NCBI RefSeq assembly: GCF_012927105.1
Contig: NZ_JABBFV010000030.1
Span: 1-34,227, forward strand
Source of the DNA: Sphingobium psychrophilum
Lineage (GTDB): Bacteria; Pseudomonadota; Alphaproteobacteria; Sphingomonadales; Sphingomonadaceae
Direction of reading: 5' to 3'
Length of the DNA: 34,227 nucleotides
The notes below the pieces were generated by a model. The model had not been told where the DNA came from, made no database searches, and saw only the letters and a list, made by a program, of their open reading frames with translations. Below, one piece after another: positions 10,087 through 18,352 of the stretch (position 1 is its first letter; each line of letters begins with the position of its first letter). Both the position numbers and the translations under genes were made by a program.

Positions 10087-12158
10087 TATCCCTCGACCCC
10101 CAGCTGCCACAGGATGAAGGCGAACTCCTCGGCCGTTTCATGCAGGCTTTCGAACCGGCCGGACTTGCCGCCATGGCCAGCGCCCATATTGGTCTTGAGC
10201 AGCAGGATATTGTCGTCGGTCTTGGTCGCGCGCAGCTTCGCCACCCATTTGGCCGGCTCCCAATAAGTGACGCGCGGATCGTTCAGCCCCGCCGTCACCA
10301 TCATCGGCGGATAGGCCTGCGCCGTGACATGGGTATAGGGATCATAGGACCGGATCGTGTGGAACGCAGCCTCATCCTTGATCGGATTGCCCCATTCGGG
10401 CCATTCGCCCGGCGTCAGCGGCAATGTCTCGTCCAGCATGGTGTTGAGCACATCGACGAACGGCACATGCGCCACTACCGCGCCCCACAGGTCGGGATCG
10501 GAATTGACCACCGCGCCCATCAACTCGCCGCCGGCCGACCCGCCCGAAATGCTGATCCTGCCCTTGGACGTATAGCCAAGGTCGATTAGCCCCTTCGCCA
10601 CGTCCACGAAATCGCTGAACGTGTTGACCCGCTTGTCCAGCTTCCCATCCAGATACCATTGCTGGCCCAGATCGTCGCCCCCGCGAATATGCGCCAGGGC
10701 AAAGGCAAAGCCGCGATCTAGCAGCGAAAGCCGGCTGGTCGAAAAGCCCGGTTCCATCGCCAGCCCATAGGCGCCATAGCCATAGAGATGCAGCGGCGCG
10801 CTGCCGTCGCGGGGCAGGTCGGCGGGATAGACGATCGACACCGGCACCTGCGTCCCGTCGCGCGCGGTGATCATCAGCCGCTCGGTGGCGTAGCGGCTGG
10901 CGTCATAGCCCGACGGGATTTCCTGCATCTTGAGGACATCCAGCACCCCGGTCGCCAGATCATAATCGTAGATGGTGTCGGGCGTGACCATCGATTCATA
11001 ACCGATGCGCAGCTTCGTGACATCATATTCAGGATTGTCATCGAGCGACGCCGAATAGCTGGCTTCGGGGAAGGGGATGCGTTTCGGGCTATGCGTCGCA
11101 TAATCGCGCAGCTCGATCTGGTCGAGCCCATCCTGCCGTCCTTCGGTGACGTAAAAGCCCTTGAACAGGGTGAAATCCGTCAGGTAGAAATGATCGTCGG
11201 GCGCAATCACTTCCGCCCACTGGTCGGGCGCGTCCAGCGTCGCCTTCACCAGCCGGAAATTGGGATGGGTATCGTTGGTCTTGATGTAGAGCGTGCCCTC
11301 ATGCTCATCGACATCATATTCGCGGCCGGGCTTGCGCGCCGCGACCAGTAAAGGCTTGGCCGTGGGGTCGTCGGACGGGATCAGCCAGGCTTCGCTGGTG
11401 ACATGGTCGCCGGTCGCGATGACGATCCATTTTTCGGAGGAAGTGAGGCCGATCGAAACGCGGAACCCCTCGTCATCCTCATGGAACAGCTCGACGTCGC
11501 TCGCTACATCCTGGCCCAGCCAGTGCAGTCGGGCATTGTCGGTGCGCCAATTTTCGTTGGCCAGGCCATAGAGCAGCCCCTTGCTGTCCGCGGTCCACAC
11601 CAGCGACGACAGCGTGTCGGGGATCACTTCGGGCAATATTTCGCCGGAAAACAGATCCTTGATCCGCGCTTCGAACCGCTCCGACCCATTGGTGTCGATC
11701 GCATAGGCGAGATAGCGGCCGTCCGGGCTGACCGACATCGCGCCCAGCCGGAAATATTCATGCCCGTCGGCCAGTGCCGGTTCGTCCAGTATCAGATGAT
11801 CGTCGCCACCTGCGACAGGCTTACGATACCATTTGCGATATTGCGCCCCGGTTTCGAAGGCGCGCCAATAGATATAGTCGCCATCCTTCTGCGGCACCGA
11901 CTGGTCGTCTTCCTTGATCCGCCCCTTCATTTCCGCAAACAGCGTGTCGAGCAGGGGCTTGTGCGGCGCCATCGCCCCGTCGAACCAGGCGTTCTCCGCC
12001 TCCAGATAGGCCAGCACTTGCCTGTCCTGAACATCGGGATAATTGGGATCGCGCAGCCATGCGTAAGGATCATTCACCGTGACACCGTGAAGGATGAAAC
12101 TATGCGCACGGTGCTCGGCGACGGGGGGCAGAAGGGCGGGCTGCATTTGATCGGTCAT
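10086..12158 (-). CDS. ptrB: Oligopeptidase B (S9A serine peptidase)
   Basis: A 690-aa cytoplasmic peptidase that cuts small peptides after Arg or Lys. It has no signal peptide. A propeller domain (about residues 80-400) precedes the hydrolase domain. The triad is Ser541 in GGSAGG, Asp627 in GLNDPRV and His662 in GAGHGG. The block LPLTPGEWPEWGNP after the nucleophile, and the Glu-rich acidic residues around it, are diagnostic of oligopeptidase B and distinguish it from the prolyl enzyme at 465-2585. The gene ends in a one-base overlap with the thioesterase gene, which is probably co-transcribed. It is divergent from the aminopeptidase gene at 12271, with 112 bp between them. Confidence 0.93.
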   Translation of the reverse strand: MTDQMQPALLPPVAEHRAHSFILHGVTVNDPYAWLRDPNYPDVQDRQVLAYLEAENAWFDGAMAPHKPLLDTLFAEMKGRIKEDDQSVPQKDGDYIYWRAFETGAQYRKWYRKPVAGGDDHLILDEPALADGHEYFRLGAMSVSPDGRYLAYAIDTNGSERFEARIKDLFSGEILPEVIPDTLSSLVWTADSKGLLYGLANENWRTDNARLHWLGQDVASDVELFHEDDEGFRVSIGLTSSEKWIVIATGDHVTSEAWLIPSDDPTAKPLLVAARKPGREYDVDEHEGTLYIKTNDTHPNFRLVKATLDAPDQWAEVIAPDDHFYLTDFTLFKGFYVTEGRQDGLDQIELRDYATHSPKRIPFPEASYSASLDDNPEYDVTKLRIGYESMVTPDTIYDYDLATGVLDVLKMQEIPSGYDASRYATERLMITARDGTQVPVSIVYPADLPRDGSAPLHLYGYGAYGLAMEPGFSTSRLSLLDRGFAFALAHIRGGDDLGQQWYLDGKLDKRVNTFSDFVDVAKGLIDLGYTSKGRISISGGSAGGELMGAVVNSDPDLWGAVVAHVPFVDVLNTMLDETLPLTPGEWPEWGNPIKDEAAFHTIRSYDPYTHVTAQAYPPMMVTAGLNDPRVTYWEPAKWVAKLRATKTDDNILLLKTNMGAGHGGKSGRFESLHETAEEFAFILWQLGVEG

Positions 12159-12270
12159 TAACTATCCATGGTCCAGACGAGGTCATGCGCTGGAATAAGC
12201 GCGCGTACCCCTCTATGTTGTCGGCATGATGGCCGATGCAAGAGGCCCGACATGATCCAAGGGAATAGTG

Positions 12271-14052
12271 ATGTCCAGTTATGAAGACCGCCTGAAGGCC
12301 CTGCGCGCGCAACTGGTGCGTCAGACGCTCGATGGTTTCGTGGTGCCGCTGACCGACGAGCATATGAGCGAATATGTCGGCGCCTATGCGCAGCGGCTCG
12401 CCTGGCTGACCGGGTTCCAGGGGTCGGCGGGCAGCGCCGTGGTGTTGCCGGAGGAGGCCGCGATCTTCGTCGACGGCCGCTACACGCTGCAAGTGCGCGA
12501 GCAGGTGGACGGCGCCCATTGGCAATATGAAAGCGTGCCCCAGACCTCGATCGCCGCCTGGCTCAAGGACCATGCCGGGCAGGGCGCGCGGATCGGCTAC
12601 GACCCCTGGCTCCACACCCGCGCCTGGGCGGAACAGGCGACGCAGGCGCTGGCGGAGAAGGGCGCGGAACTGGTCGCGGTAGACACCAACCCGGTCGACG
12701 CCATCTGGCCCGATCGCCCGGCGCGCAGCGATGCCAAGCTGGTCGTGCATGACGATCGCTTTGCGGGGCAGTCGGCAGCCGAAAAGCGCGCCGCCATGGC
12801 CGACTGGCTGACGGAGAAAAAGGCCGATGCCGTGGTGCTGTCGGCGCTCGATTCGATCGCCTGGACCTTCAACATCCGTGGCAAGGATGTGGAGCGCACG
12901 CCCGTCGCGCTCGCCTATGCCGTCGTCCATGCCGATGCGACCGCCGACCTCTATGTCGCGCTGGAAAAGATGGACGAAGCGGTCGCCCAGCATCTGGGCA
13001 ATGCGGTGCGTGTCATGGACGGTGTGAACTTCGCCGCTGCGCTCCAGGATTTCGCCGGCAAGACCGTCATCGCCGACCCCGAACGGGCGGTCGCCGCGAT
13101 CTTCACCGGATTGGACCAGGGCGGCGCGACCGTGCTGTCGCTGCGCGACCCGGCCGTGCTGGCCAAGGCGATCAAGAACGCCACCGAAATCGCCGGGCAC
13201 AAGGCGGCGCAGGCCCGCGACGGCGCGGCGCTCAGCCGCTTCCTCCACTGGGTTTCGGTCGAAGCGCCCAAAGGCGGTCTGACCGAACTCTCCGCCTCCG
13301 ACCGGCTGGAGGCGTTCCGCCAGGATACCGGCCTGCTCGAAGACCTGTCCTTCGACACGATCAGCGGCGCGGGACCGAACGGCGCGGTCGTCCACTATCG
13401 CGCCGAGGAAAAGACCAACCGTCCGATCGAAACCGGCACGCTCTATCTGGTCGATTCAGGCGGCCAGTATCGCGACGGCACCACCGATGTCACCCGCACG
13501 CTGGCAATCGGCACGCCCACGCAAGAAATGCGCCGCCGCTTTACGTTAGTCCTTAAGGGCCATGTCGCGCTCGCCCGCGCCGTCTTTCCGAAGGGGACGC
13601 GCGGCGGCCAGCTTGACGTGCTCGCCCGCCAATATCTCTGGGCCGAGGGGCTGGATTACGCCCATGGCACTGGCCATGGCGTCGGCAGCTTCCTGTCGGT
13701 GCATGAAGGACCGCAGCGCATCGCCACCTTCGGCGGCGGCGACGAGCCGTTGGTGGCGGGCATGATCCTGTCCAACGAGCCGGGCTATTATAAGACCGGC
13801 GAGTACGGCATCCGCATCGAAAATCTGGTGCTGGTCGAGGAACGCGCAGTCCCCGGCGCGGAAAAAGATATGCTCGGCTTCGAGACGCTGACCTTCGCCC
13901 CGATCGACCGCGCCCTCATCGCCACCGACCTGCTGAGCGGCGACGAGCGCGCCTGGGTCGACGCCTATCATGCAGGGGTGCTGGACGTGATCGGCCCGCA
14001 ACTGGAGGGTGATGCGCTCGCCTGGCTCAAGGCGGCCTGCGCGCCGCTTTAA
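12271..14052 (+). CDS. pepP: Xaa-Pro aminopeptidase (M24B), XPNPEP1-like
   Basis: A 593-aa metallopeptidase that removes an N-terminal residue preceding proline. Two creatinase-like N-terminal domains are followed by a pita-bread domain. The five metal ligands are visible: Asp395 and Asp406 (VDSGGQY through TTDVTRT), His469 in HGTGHGVGS, Glu503 in SNEPGYY and Glu517 in RIENL. Their spacing (11, 63, 34, 14) is the same as I recall for the eukaryotic cytosolic XPNPEP1 enzyme and differs from E. coli PepP. ATG 12271 has AAGGGAA at a good distance; the GTG three bases earlier is less likely. With oligopeptidase B next door, this region looks like a peptide-degradation group. Confidence 0.93.
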   Translation: MSSYEDRLKALRAQLVRQTLDGFVVPLTDEHMSEYVGAYAQRLAWLTGFQGSAGSAVVLPEEAAIFVDGRYTLQVREQVDGAHWQYESVPQTSIAAWLKDHAGQGARIGYDPWLHTRAWAEQATQALAEKGAELVAVDTNPVDAIWPDRPARSDAKLVVHDDRFAGQSAAEKRAAMADWLTEKKADAVVLSALDSIAWTFNIRGKDVERTPVALAYAVVHADATADLYVALEKMDEAVAQHLGNAVRVMDGVNFAAALQDFAGKTVIADPERAVAAIFTGLDQGGATVLSLRDPAVLAKAIKNATEIAGHKAAQARDGAALSRFLHWVSVEAPKGGLTELSASDRLEAFRQDTGLLEDLSFDTISGAGPNGAVVHYRAEEKTNRPIETGTLYLVDSGGQYRDGTTDVTRTLAIGTPTQEMRRRFTLVLKGHVALARAVFPKGTRGGQLDVLARQYLWAEGLDYAHGTGHGVGSFLSVHEGPQRIATFGGGDEPLVAGMILSNEPGYYKTGEYGIRIENLVLVEERAVPGAEKDMLGFETLTFAPIDRALIATDLLSGDERAWVDAYHAGVLDVIGPQLEGDALAWLKAACAPL

Positions 14053-14055
14053 GGG

Positions 14056-14196
14056 TCAGTCCTTGGTTTCTGCTGCGGGAGGGGGCGACGTGGCCCCCTC
14101 CCGCGAAGCCTCCCGCGTCTGGGCCTTGCGCCGGCGCAGATTGTCGCGCAGCGCCTGCGCCAGCCTTGTCTTTTTCTCGTCCTGCGTTTCAGCCAT
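14056..14196 (-). CDS. Small basic conserved protein of unknown function
   Basis: A 46-aa protein. Its first 28 residues form a charged helix (DEKKTRLAQALRDNLRRRKAQ) and the rest is a Ser/Pro/Ala-rich tail. Similar short reading frames with the LxxALRxNLRRRKAQ core are common in sphingomonads as I remember them, which is the main reason to call it. The ribosome site is weak. An upstream in-frame start at 14295 would add a less plausible Pro/Arg-rich segment. It converges with the aminopeptidase gene, 3 nt apart, and lies upstream of tRNA-Thr on the other strand. Confidence 0.6.
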   Translation of the reverse strand: MAETQDEKKTRLAQALRDNLRRRKAQTREASREGATSPPPAAETKD

Positions 14197-14319
14197 GAAC
14201 GCGCTTAAGCAAAATGCGCCATCGGCCGCAACCCGCCTTGACATCGGACCGGGGGGCGGCCATAGGCCCGGCCTCCAAAGCGCGAACAGCGCCAAGGCGA
14301 CGAAATGATGAAATAGAGT

Positions 14320-14394
14320 GCTGCTGTAGCTCAGTGGTAGAGCGCGTCATTGGTAATGACGAGGTCGGGAGTTCAATCCTCCCCAGCAGCACCA
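14320..14394 (+). tRNA. tRNA-Thr (anticodon GGT), CCA encoded
   Basis: A 75-nt cloverleaf. The acceptor stem is GCTGCTG/CAGCAGC, the D-arm reads GTAGCTCAGTGGTAGAGC, and the anticodon stem CGTCA/TGACG holds the loop TTGGTAA with GGT at 14352-14354. The T-arm carries GAGTTCAATCCTC. The discriminator is A and CCA is encoded. It stands alone and is followed six bases later by a run of C. Confidence 0.97.
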
Positions 14395-14399
14395 TTTCT

Positions 14400-14413
14400 C
14401 CCCCCCCCCCCCC
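14400..14413 (+). repeat. Homopolymer run of 14 C
   Basis: An uninterrupted run of 14 C lies six bases after the tRNA-Thr CCA end and 13 bases from the stop codon of the DUF1294 gene. It is outside any coding region. Such runs slip during replication and are also frequent places for assembly errors. Confidence 0.9.
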
Positions 14414-14425
14414 GACATTGGATTG

Positions 14426-14767
14426 TCAAAGCATCGCCCAAATGGCGACGCTTGTCGCCTGGGCCGCGACGATCAGCCACAACAGGGTCGAGAAGGGTTG
14501 CTTCCGCGTCTTGTGGTGAAAAAAGCGCCGACCGGCCAGCGCGCCTGCCGATCCGCCCGCCAGCACCCATAGTAGCAGCATGCGTTCGGACAAGCGGCGC
14601 AGGCCCAGCCGCGCGCGCCGCTTGTCCATACCAAACAGGGCGAAGGCGATCAGGTTCGCCAGCAGCAAAGCCGTAAGGAGCAGCGTCGCCGGAATTGCGT
14701 CAGCCGCCGAAACTGACGCCGATCCAGAGCGTTCGCGGCGTCCCCAGATCCATCGATCCGCCGGCAT
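14426..14767 (-). CDS. DUF1294 membrane protein
   Basis: A protein of up to 113 aa with three hydrophobic segments. The core FGMDKRRARLGLRRLSERMLLLWVLAGGSAGALAGRRFFHHKTRKQPF is the DUF1294 signature (DK-x-A, R-x-x-E-x-x-LL, GG-x-x-G, RHKT-like). The function is unknown. ATG 14767 would overlap the end of the TonB-receptor gene by 68 bases. No better ATG or GTG exists downstream; a TTG or ATT start would give about 85-90 aa and remove the overlap. Either way it is probably transcribed after the receptor gene. Confidence 0.8.
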   Translation of the reverse strand: MPADRWIWGRRERSGSASVSAADAIPATLLLTALLLANLIAFALFGMDKRRARLGLRRLSERMLLLWVLAGGSAGALAGRRFFHHKTRKQPFSTLLWLIVAAQATSVAIWAML

Positions 14768-16733
14768 TGCGGGTCACGACCGTCTCGTCGAACAGATTCT
14801 CGCCCCGCGCCACCAGGCTGACGCCATGGCCGATCGGCAGGCGCGCGACCGCGTCCAGCGTCAACGCATCGGGCAATATGTCGCTTTGCAGATCGTCCTC
14901 ATATTGTTTGGCGACATAACGCAATGTGGTCGACAGCGACGGGCCGGAAGCGGGGCTATAGGCGACCGTGGCGCTGGCCGCATGGCGCGGGCTTTGCGCC
15001 GGCGTGAAGCCGTTAAACGCGGCGCCGGGCGCACGGACGGTGCTGTGGCTATAGGCGTAGGAGGCCGACAGACGGATATCGCCCAGCGCCGCCGCCGCGG
15101 TCAGTTCGACCCCCTTGGCGACGATGCGATCGACATTCTGGCGCTTGCGCAAGTTGGCGATCAACGGATCAGTCACATTGGCGATCGCGTCGTCCAGCCG
15201 GTTGTAGAAGGCGGTGGCGGACAGGGTGACGCCGGCCAGCGGGGTCAGGTCGATCCCGGCCTCCACGCCCTTCAGCTTTTCGGGGCGCAGTGCGGCATTG
15301 GCCTCCGTCCTGATCGGGAAGACCACAAATGGCCGGTAGAGTTCGTTGAGCGTCGGCAGGCGGAAGCCGCTATAGGCCGCCGCTCGCAGCGCGACGGCGT
15401 TGCTGGCGCGATAGAGCGCGCCGACCCGGCCGGACAATTCCCAGTCCGAACGATCGGCAAAGGCACCGCTCGTCGCGGCACTCGTCGTCGCATTGACCTC
15501 CTGGTAGAAGCCGTTGCGGATCGACCAGCGATCGCCCCGCACGCCGCCGGTCAGCACCAGTTTCCCGCCAAGACCTTCTGGCGTCCAGTCATCCTCGGCA
15601 AAGACGCCGGTCGTCCACTGGTCGCCACCGGCATGGCGCAGGAAGGTGCGCGGGTTGGCCGCGATATTGGCGTTGAAAGCATCCTCATACATGTCGCCGG
15701 TGGCGAAGCGGGTATCGACCCCCAGCCGCAGCACATGGTCCGGGCCGACCGGCGGCCGGATTTCGATCTTGCCGCCGATCCCGGTGGACGGCGTGTTGCG
15801 CTGGTCCAGCGACTTGCGGAACGTGGAGGAAGAGATGACGATGTTGGAGAAGTTGCGCGCCTGGATATAGGCCAGCGCATCCACCTGCCACGCGCCGCGA
15901 TTGATGTAGCGGATGCTGGCGTCCTGCCCCTGGCTCATGCTGTCCGCCCCGGCGAAGCGCAGCGTGCGATTATCCTCGAACAGGGTGGCGCGGAATTGCA
16001 GTTCCGACGTGGCGGATATCGGCGCGACAGCGCGCAGGTTGGTAGACCAGCCGTCATAGGCGGCCGGCACGGTGGCGGCGACGCGCTGGTCCTTGGGCGT
16101 GGTCTGAAACCCGTCGCCCCGGTCCCAACGGGCCGACAGCGAGACATAGCCGCCGCCCAGATCCTGGGTCAGGCCTGCGGAAACTTCGGTCGAATCGCGG
16201 CTGCCGTAAAAAGCGCTGGCGGAAAAATCGGGCAGTTGCGCGCGCGTCGCGCTGGCCAGTTCGATCGTGCCGGCGACCGCGCCCGCGCCGAACGCGCCGA
16301 TGCCGCCGCCGCGGGTAACGCGCACGACGGACAGGCGTTCGGGCACCAGCGCGCTGAATGGAATATAGCCGAAAAACGGATCGGCAATCGGCACGCCGTC
16401 GAGCAGCACCAAGGTCCGGCTGGACGCATTGCCGCCCAGCGCGCGCAGCGTCGCGCCTTGGTTGGAGGGGTTGGATGATCGGCTGTCCGACCGGCGGAAT
16501 TGCTGGAAGCCCGCGACGTCGGCCAGCACGCTTTCGATCCGCCCTGACGCGCTGTCCAGCAGTCGCTGCCGGTCGATCACCACCGACCCATAGGCCGGCG
16601 TGCCGGGGGGCAGGTCCAGCCCCGCGCCGGTGACGATGATCTGTGACGCCTCGCCCGGCGCATCATCGGGCGCCTGGGCGAAAGCCAGCGTCGGAACGGA
16701 CAATAAGATAGCGTGCAATATGACAGTCTTCAT
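14700..16733 (-). CDS. TonB-dependent outer-membrane receptor
   Basis: A 677-aa protein with signal peptide (MKTVILHAILLSVPTLAFA), a plug domain (about residues 50-160, with the conserved LRALGGNASSRTLVLLDGVPIADPFFG and VRVTRGGGIGAFGAGAVAGTIEL) and a 22-strand barrel. The C-terminal block SLVARGENLFDETVVTRNAGG and final TLWIGVSFGG are typical. It takes up a scarce ligand using proton-motive energy through TonB. ATG 16733 is chosen because GAGGGG lies 6-7 nt before it. It is the last large gene of the porin-receptor unit in the quinoprotein cluster. By position its ligand could be PQQ, a lanthanide carrier or another metal chelate; the sequence does not decide. Confidence 0.93.
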   Translation of the reverse strand: MKTVILHAILLSVPTLAFAQAPDDAPGEASQIIVTGAGLDLPPGTPAYGSVVIDRQRLLDSASGRIESVLADVAGFQQFRRSDSRSSNPSNQGATLRALGGNASSRTLVLLDGVPIADPFFGYIPFSALVPERLSVVRVTRGGGIGAFGAGAVAGTIELASATRAQLPDFSASAFYGSRDSTEVSAGLTQDLGGGYVSLSARWDRGDGFQTTPKDQRVAATVPAAYDGWSTNLRAVAPISATSELQFRATLFEDNRTLRFAGADSMSQGQDASIRYINRGAWQVDALAYIQARNFSNIVISSSTFRKSLDQRNTPSTGIGGKIEIRPPVGPDHVLRLGVDTRFATGDMYEDAFNANIAANPRTFLRHAGGDQWTTGVFAEDDWTPEGLGGKLVLTGGVRGDRWSIRNGFYQEVNATTSAATSGAFADRSDWELSGRVGALYRASNAVALRAAAYSGFRLPTLNELYRPFVVFPIRTEANAALRPEKLKGVEAGIDLTPLAGVTLSATAFYNRLDDAIANVTDPLIANLRKRQNVDRIVAKGVELTAAAALGDIRLSASYAYSHSTVRAPGAAFNGFTPAQSPRHAASATVAYSPASGPSLSTTLRYVAKQYEDDLQSDILPDALTLDAVARLPIGHGVSLVARGENLFDETVVTRNAGGSMDLGTPRTLWIGVSFGG

Positions 16734-16787
16734 GGCGATCCCCTCGACGCCCCTCTCCTTATTTTCCATGCCTTTTGCAAACGGAAA

Positions 16788-16816
16788 GGGGCCACATCCT
16801 TGTAAGATGCAGCCCC
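16788..16816 (-). terminator. Possible hairpin terminator or attenuator after the porin gene
   Basis: On the minus strand, GGGGC and GCCCC arms (16812-16816 and 16788-16792) enclose a second 4-bp stem (CATC/GATG), with small symmetric internal loops. The following bases are only moderately T-rich (TTTCCGTTTG). It lies between the porin stop and the TonB-receptor start. It may cut down, rather than stop, transcription into the receptor gene. Confidence 0.4.
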
Positions 16817-16840
16817 CGCCCCGTGACATTGTTCCTTCGG

Positions 16841-18241
16841 TCAGAAGAAGAGGATCGCCCCTGCCGCAACGGCGCTGGAGGTGGCTTCGTTGCCGTTATG
16901 CGCCTGCGAATTGCTGCGCACATATTCACCCAGCAGCGTGACCCAGCTGTTGAGGCCGTAGCGGACCTGTCCGACCCAGCTGCTATTCTTGTCGACCAGC
17001 GTCGGGTTGGCCAGCGCATCGGCGATATTGGCATAGTCGAGATTGCTCTCGCCATAGCTGCCACCGACCGAGAATTTACCGAAGGTCGCCAGCCCCTGCA
17101 AATAGAAGCCATGGCTGTCGCGCTTGTTGCCCAGCCCATCGGTGTCGAACAGGTTGAGCGCGGTGGTGCCAAGGCCCGATGCGTCATAATAGGTGCCGAC
17201 GACCGTGACCGGCCCGAAAGTGACCTTCGCGCCCGCGTCCCAGCCCCAGCCGGTATAGTCGGGGCCGACATCGACATTATGCTTCTGCGTCACGCCCGAT
17301 ACCCACAGCCGGGTACCGACATCGCCGAACTTGCCATCATAGACGAACTTCGCCTGGAAACCGGGCTGCTTGTTGGTTTCGGCCGGGCCAGTCAACGAAG
17401 AGAGCGGCTCGAAAATGCCGACGCTGGCGGTAAAGCCGCTGAAATTGGGCGTGGTGTAGGTGATTTGCGGCTGGAAGTCGGTGTAGATATATCCGGTGCC
17501 GATGCGGCCTAGCGTGGTGTTGGACGGGGCGACATTGCCCGCAGGCGTGCCTGACGACAGCAGGGTGATGTCGTTCAGGATCGCTTCCGACGCAAACAGG
17601 CCGATGTCGCGACCGATCTTCACCTCACCAAAGCCGGCGCGGCCGAAGGTCAGGTAGGTCTGGCGGAAATCGATACCCGCGGTCTGCAACGCGCGGGGAT
17701 TACCGGCGCTATTGGCGCCGCCGCCGGCCGCATAATTGACCGAGTTGATGCCCGGATACATGCCGAAATGGGCGCCCACGTCCCATCCGTCCAGGCTGGT
17801 CGAGGCCTCCACCTTCAGGAAGCCGGGGAGCAGGCCGTTGCGCACGGCCGATGTGCTGCCGCCCACGGTTGCGACCCCGCCTGTCACCGCCGTCGTGGCG
17901 CTGGGCGTATCGCCATTGTCATGGACGTAGAAGCCATTGACCGAGCCGGAGAATTTCAGCGTTACGTCGCCCATTTGCAGGCCGATGCCGCTTTGGGTCA
18001 TCCGCACGAACCCGGCGCCGCCCGATGCGTCCGGCGTCACCGCCGGGGCAGGGGCGGCCGCGACCTGCGCCGCCTCGGCGGTCTGGCCCTTCGACAGTTC
18101 CTGATATTCGTCGTCGGTCAGGATGCCTTTTTCGTGCAGCCGCTTCAGCAAATCCGCGGTGGTTCCGGCCATGGCCGGTGCTGCGGTGGCGGCGAGCATC
18201 AATGCTCCAGCCGCGCTCATCAGGCGCAACGTCCCCTTCAT
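16841..18241 (-). CDS. Outer-membrane porin
   Basis: A 466-aa precursor with a signal peptide ending AAPAMAG. A short helical stretch (LLKRLHEKGILTDDEYQEL, residues 31-49) resembles the SHOCT-like motif seen at the start of some porins. An Ala/Pro linker follows, then a barrel rich in alternating hydrophobic strands that ends in GAILFF with a C-terminal Phe, the outer-membrane insertion signal. DUF3138-like or phosphate-selective-type porins of this length are common in sphingomonads. It probably lets alcohol substrates or ions across the outer membrane. A CCAAT-type promoter box sits about 70-87 nt upstream, shared with the dehydrogenase genes. Confidence 0.85.
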   Translation of the reverse strand: MKGTLRLMSAAGALMLAATAAPAMAGTTADLLKRLHEKGILTDDEYQELSKGQTAEAAQVAAAPAPAVTPDASGGAGFVRMTQSGIGLQMGDVTLKFSGSVNGFYVHDNGDTPSATTAVTGGVATVGGSTSAVRNGLLPGFLKVEASTSLDGWDVGAHFGMYPGINSVNYAAGGGANSAGNPRALQTAGIDFRQTYLTFGRAGFGEVKIGRDIGLFASEAILNDITLLSSGTPAGNVAPSNTTLGRIGTGYIYTDFQPQITYTTPNFSGFTASVGIFEPLSSLTGPAETNKQPGFQAKFVYDGKFGDVGTRLWVSGVTQKHNVDVGPDYTGWGWDAGAKVTFGPVTVVGTYYDASGLGTTALNLFDTDGLGNKRDSHGFYLQGLATFGKFSVGGSYGESNLDYANIADALANPTLVDKNSSWVGQVRYGLNSWVTLLGEYVRSNSQAHNGNEATSSAVAAGAILFF

Positions 18242-18285
18242 ATCATCCTCCCTGCATAACGCCGGCTTGTGTCCGGCTGGGGCGG

Positions 18286-18328
18286 AGAGTGGGACGGATG
18301 GGGGTGCCGAGAAATTGGACTTAGGTTC
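18286..18328 (-). promoter_or_regulatory. CCAAT-type box and -10 element before the porin gene
   Basis: On the minus strand, GAACCTAAGTCCAATTT (18328-18312) is followed after 20 nt by CACTCT (18291-18286). The right half, GTCCAATT, is identical to the box in front of the alcohol dehydrogenase. Distance to the porin ATG is about 70 nt. Confidence 0.5.
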
Positions 18329-18352
18329 TCGTCCCTTCGGACAAGATGCGAA

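Noticed and set aside
18327..18346. An 8-bp hairpin between the beta-propeller and porin genes as a terminator
   Set aside because: The stem TCTCGTCC/GGACAAGA is present but no T run follows on either strand, and it overlaps the proposed porin promoter box.
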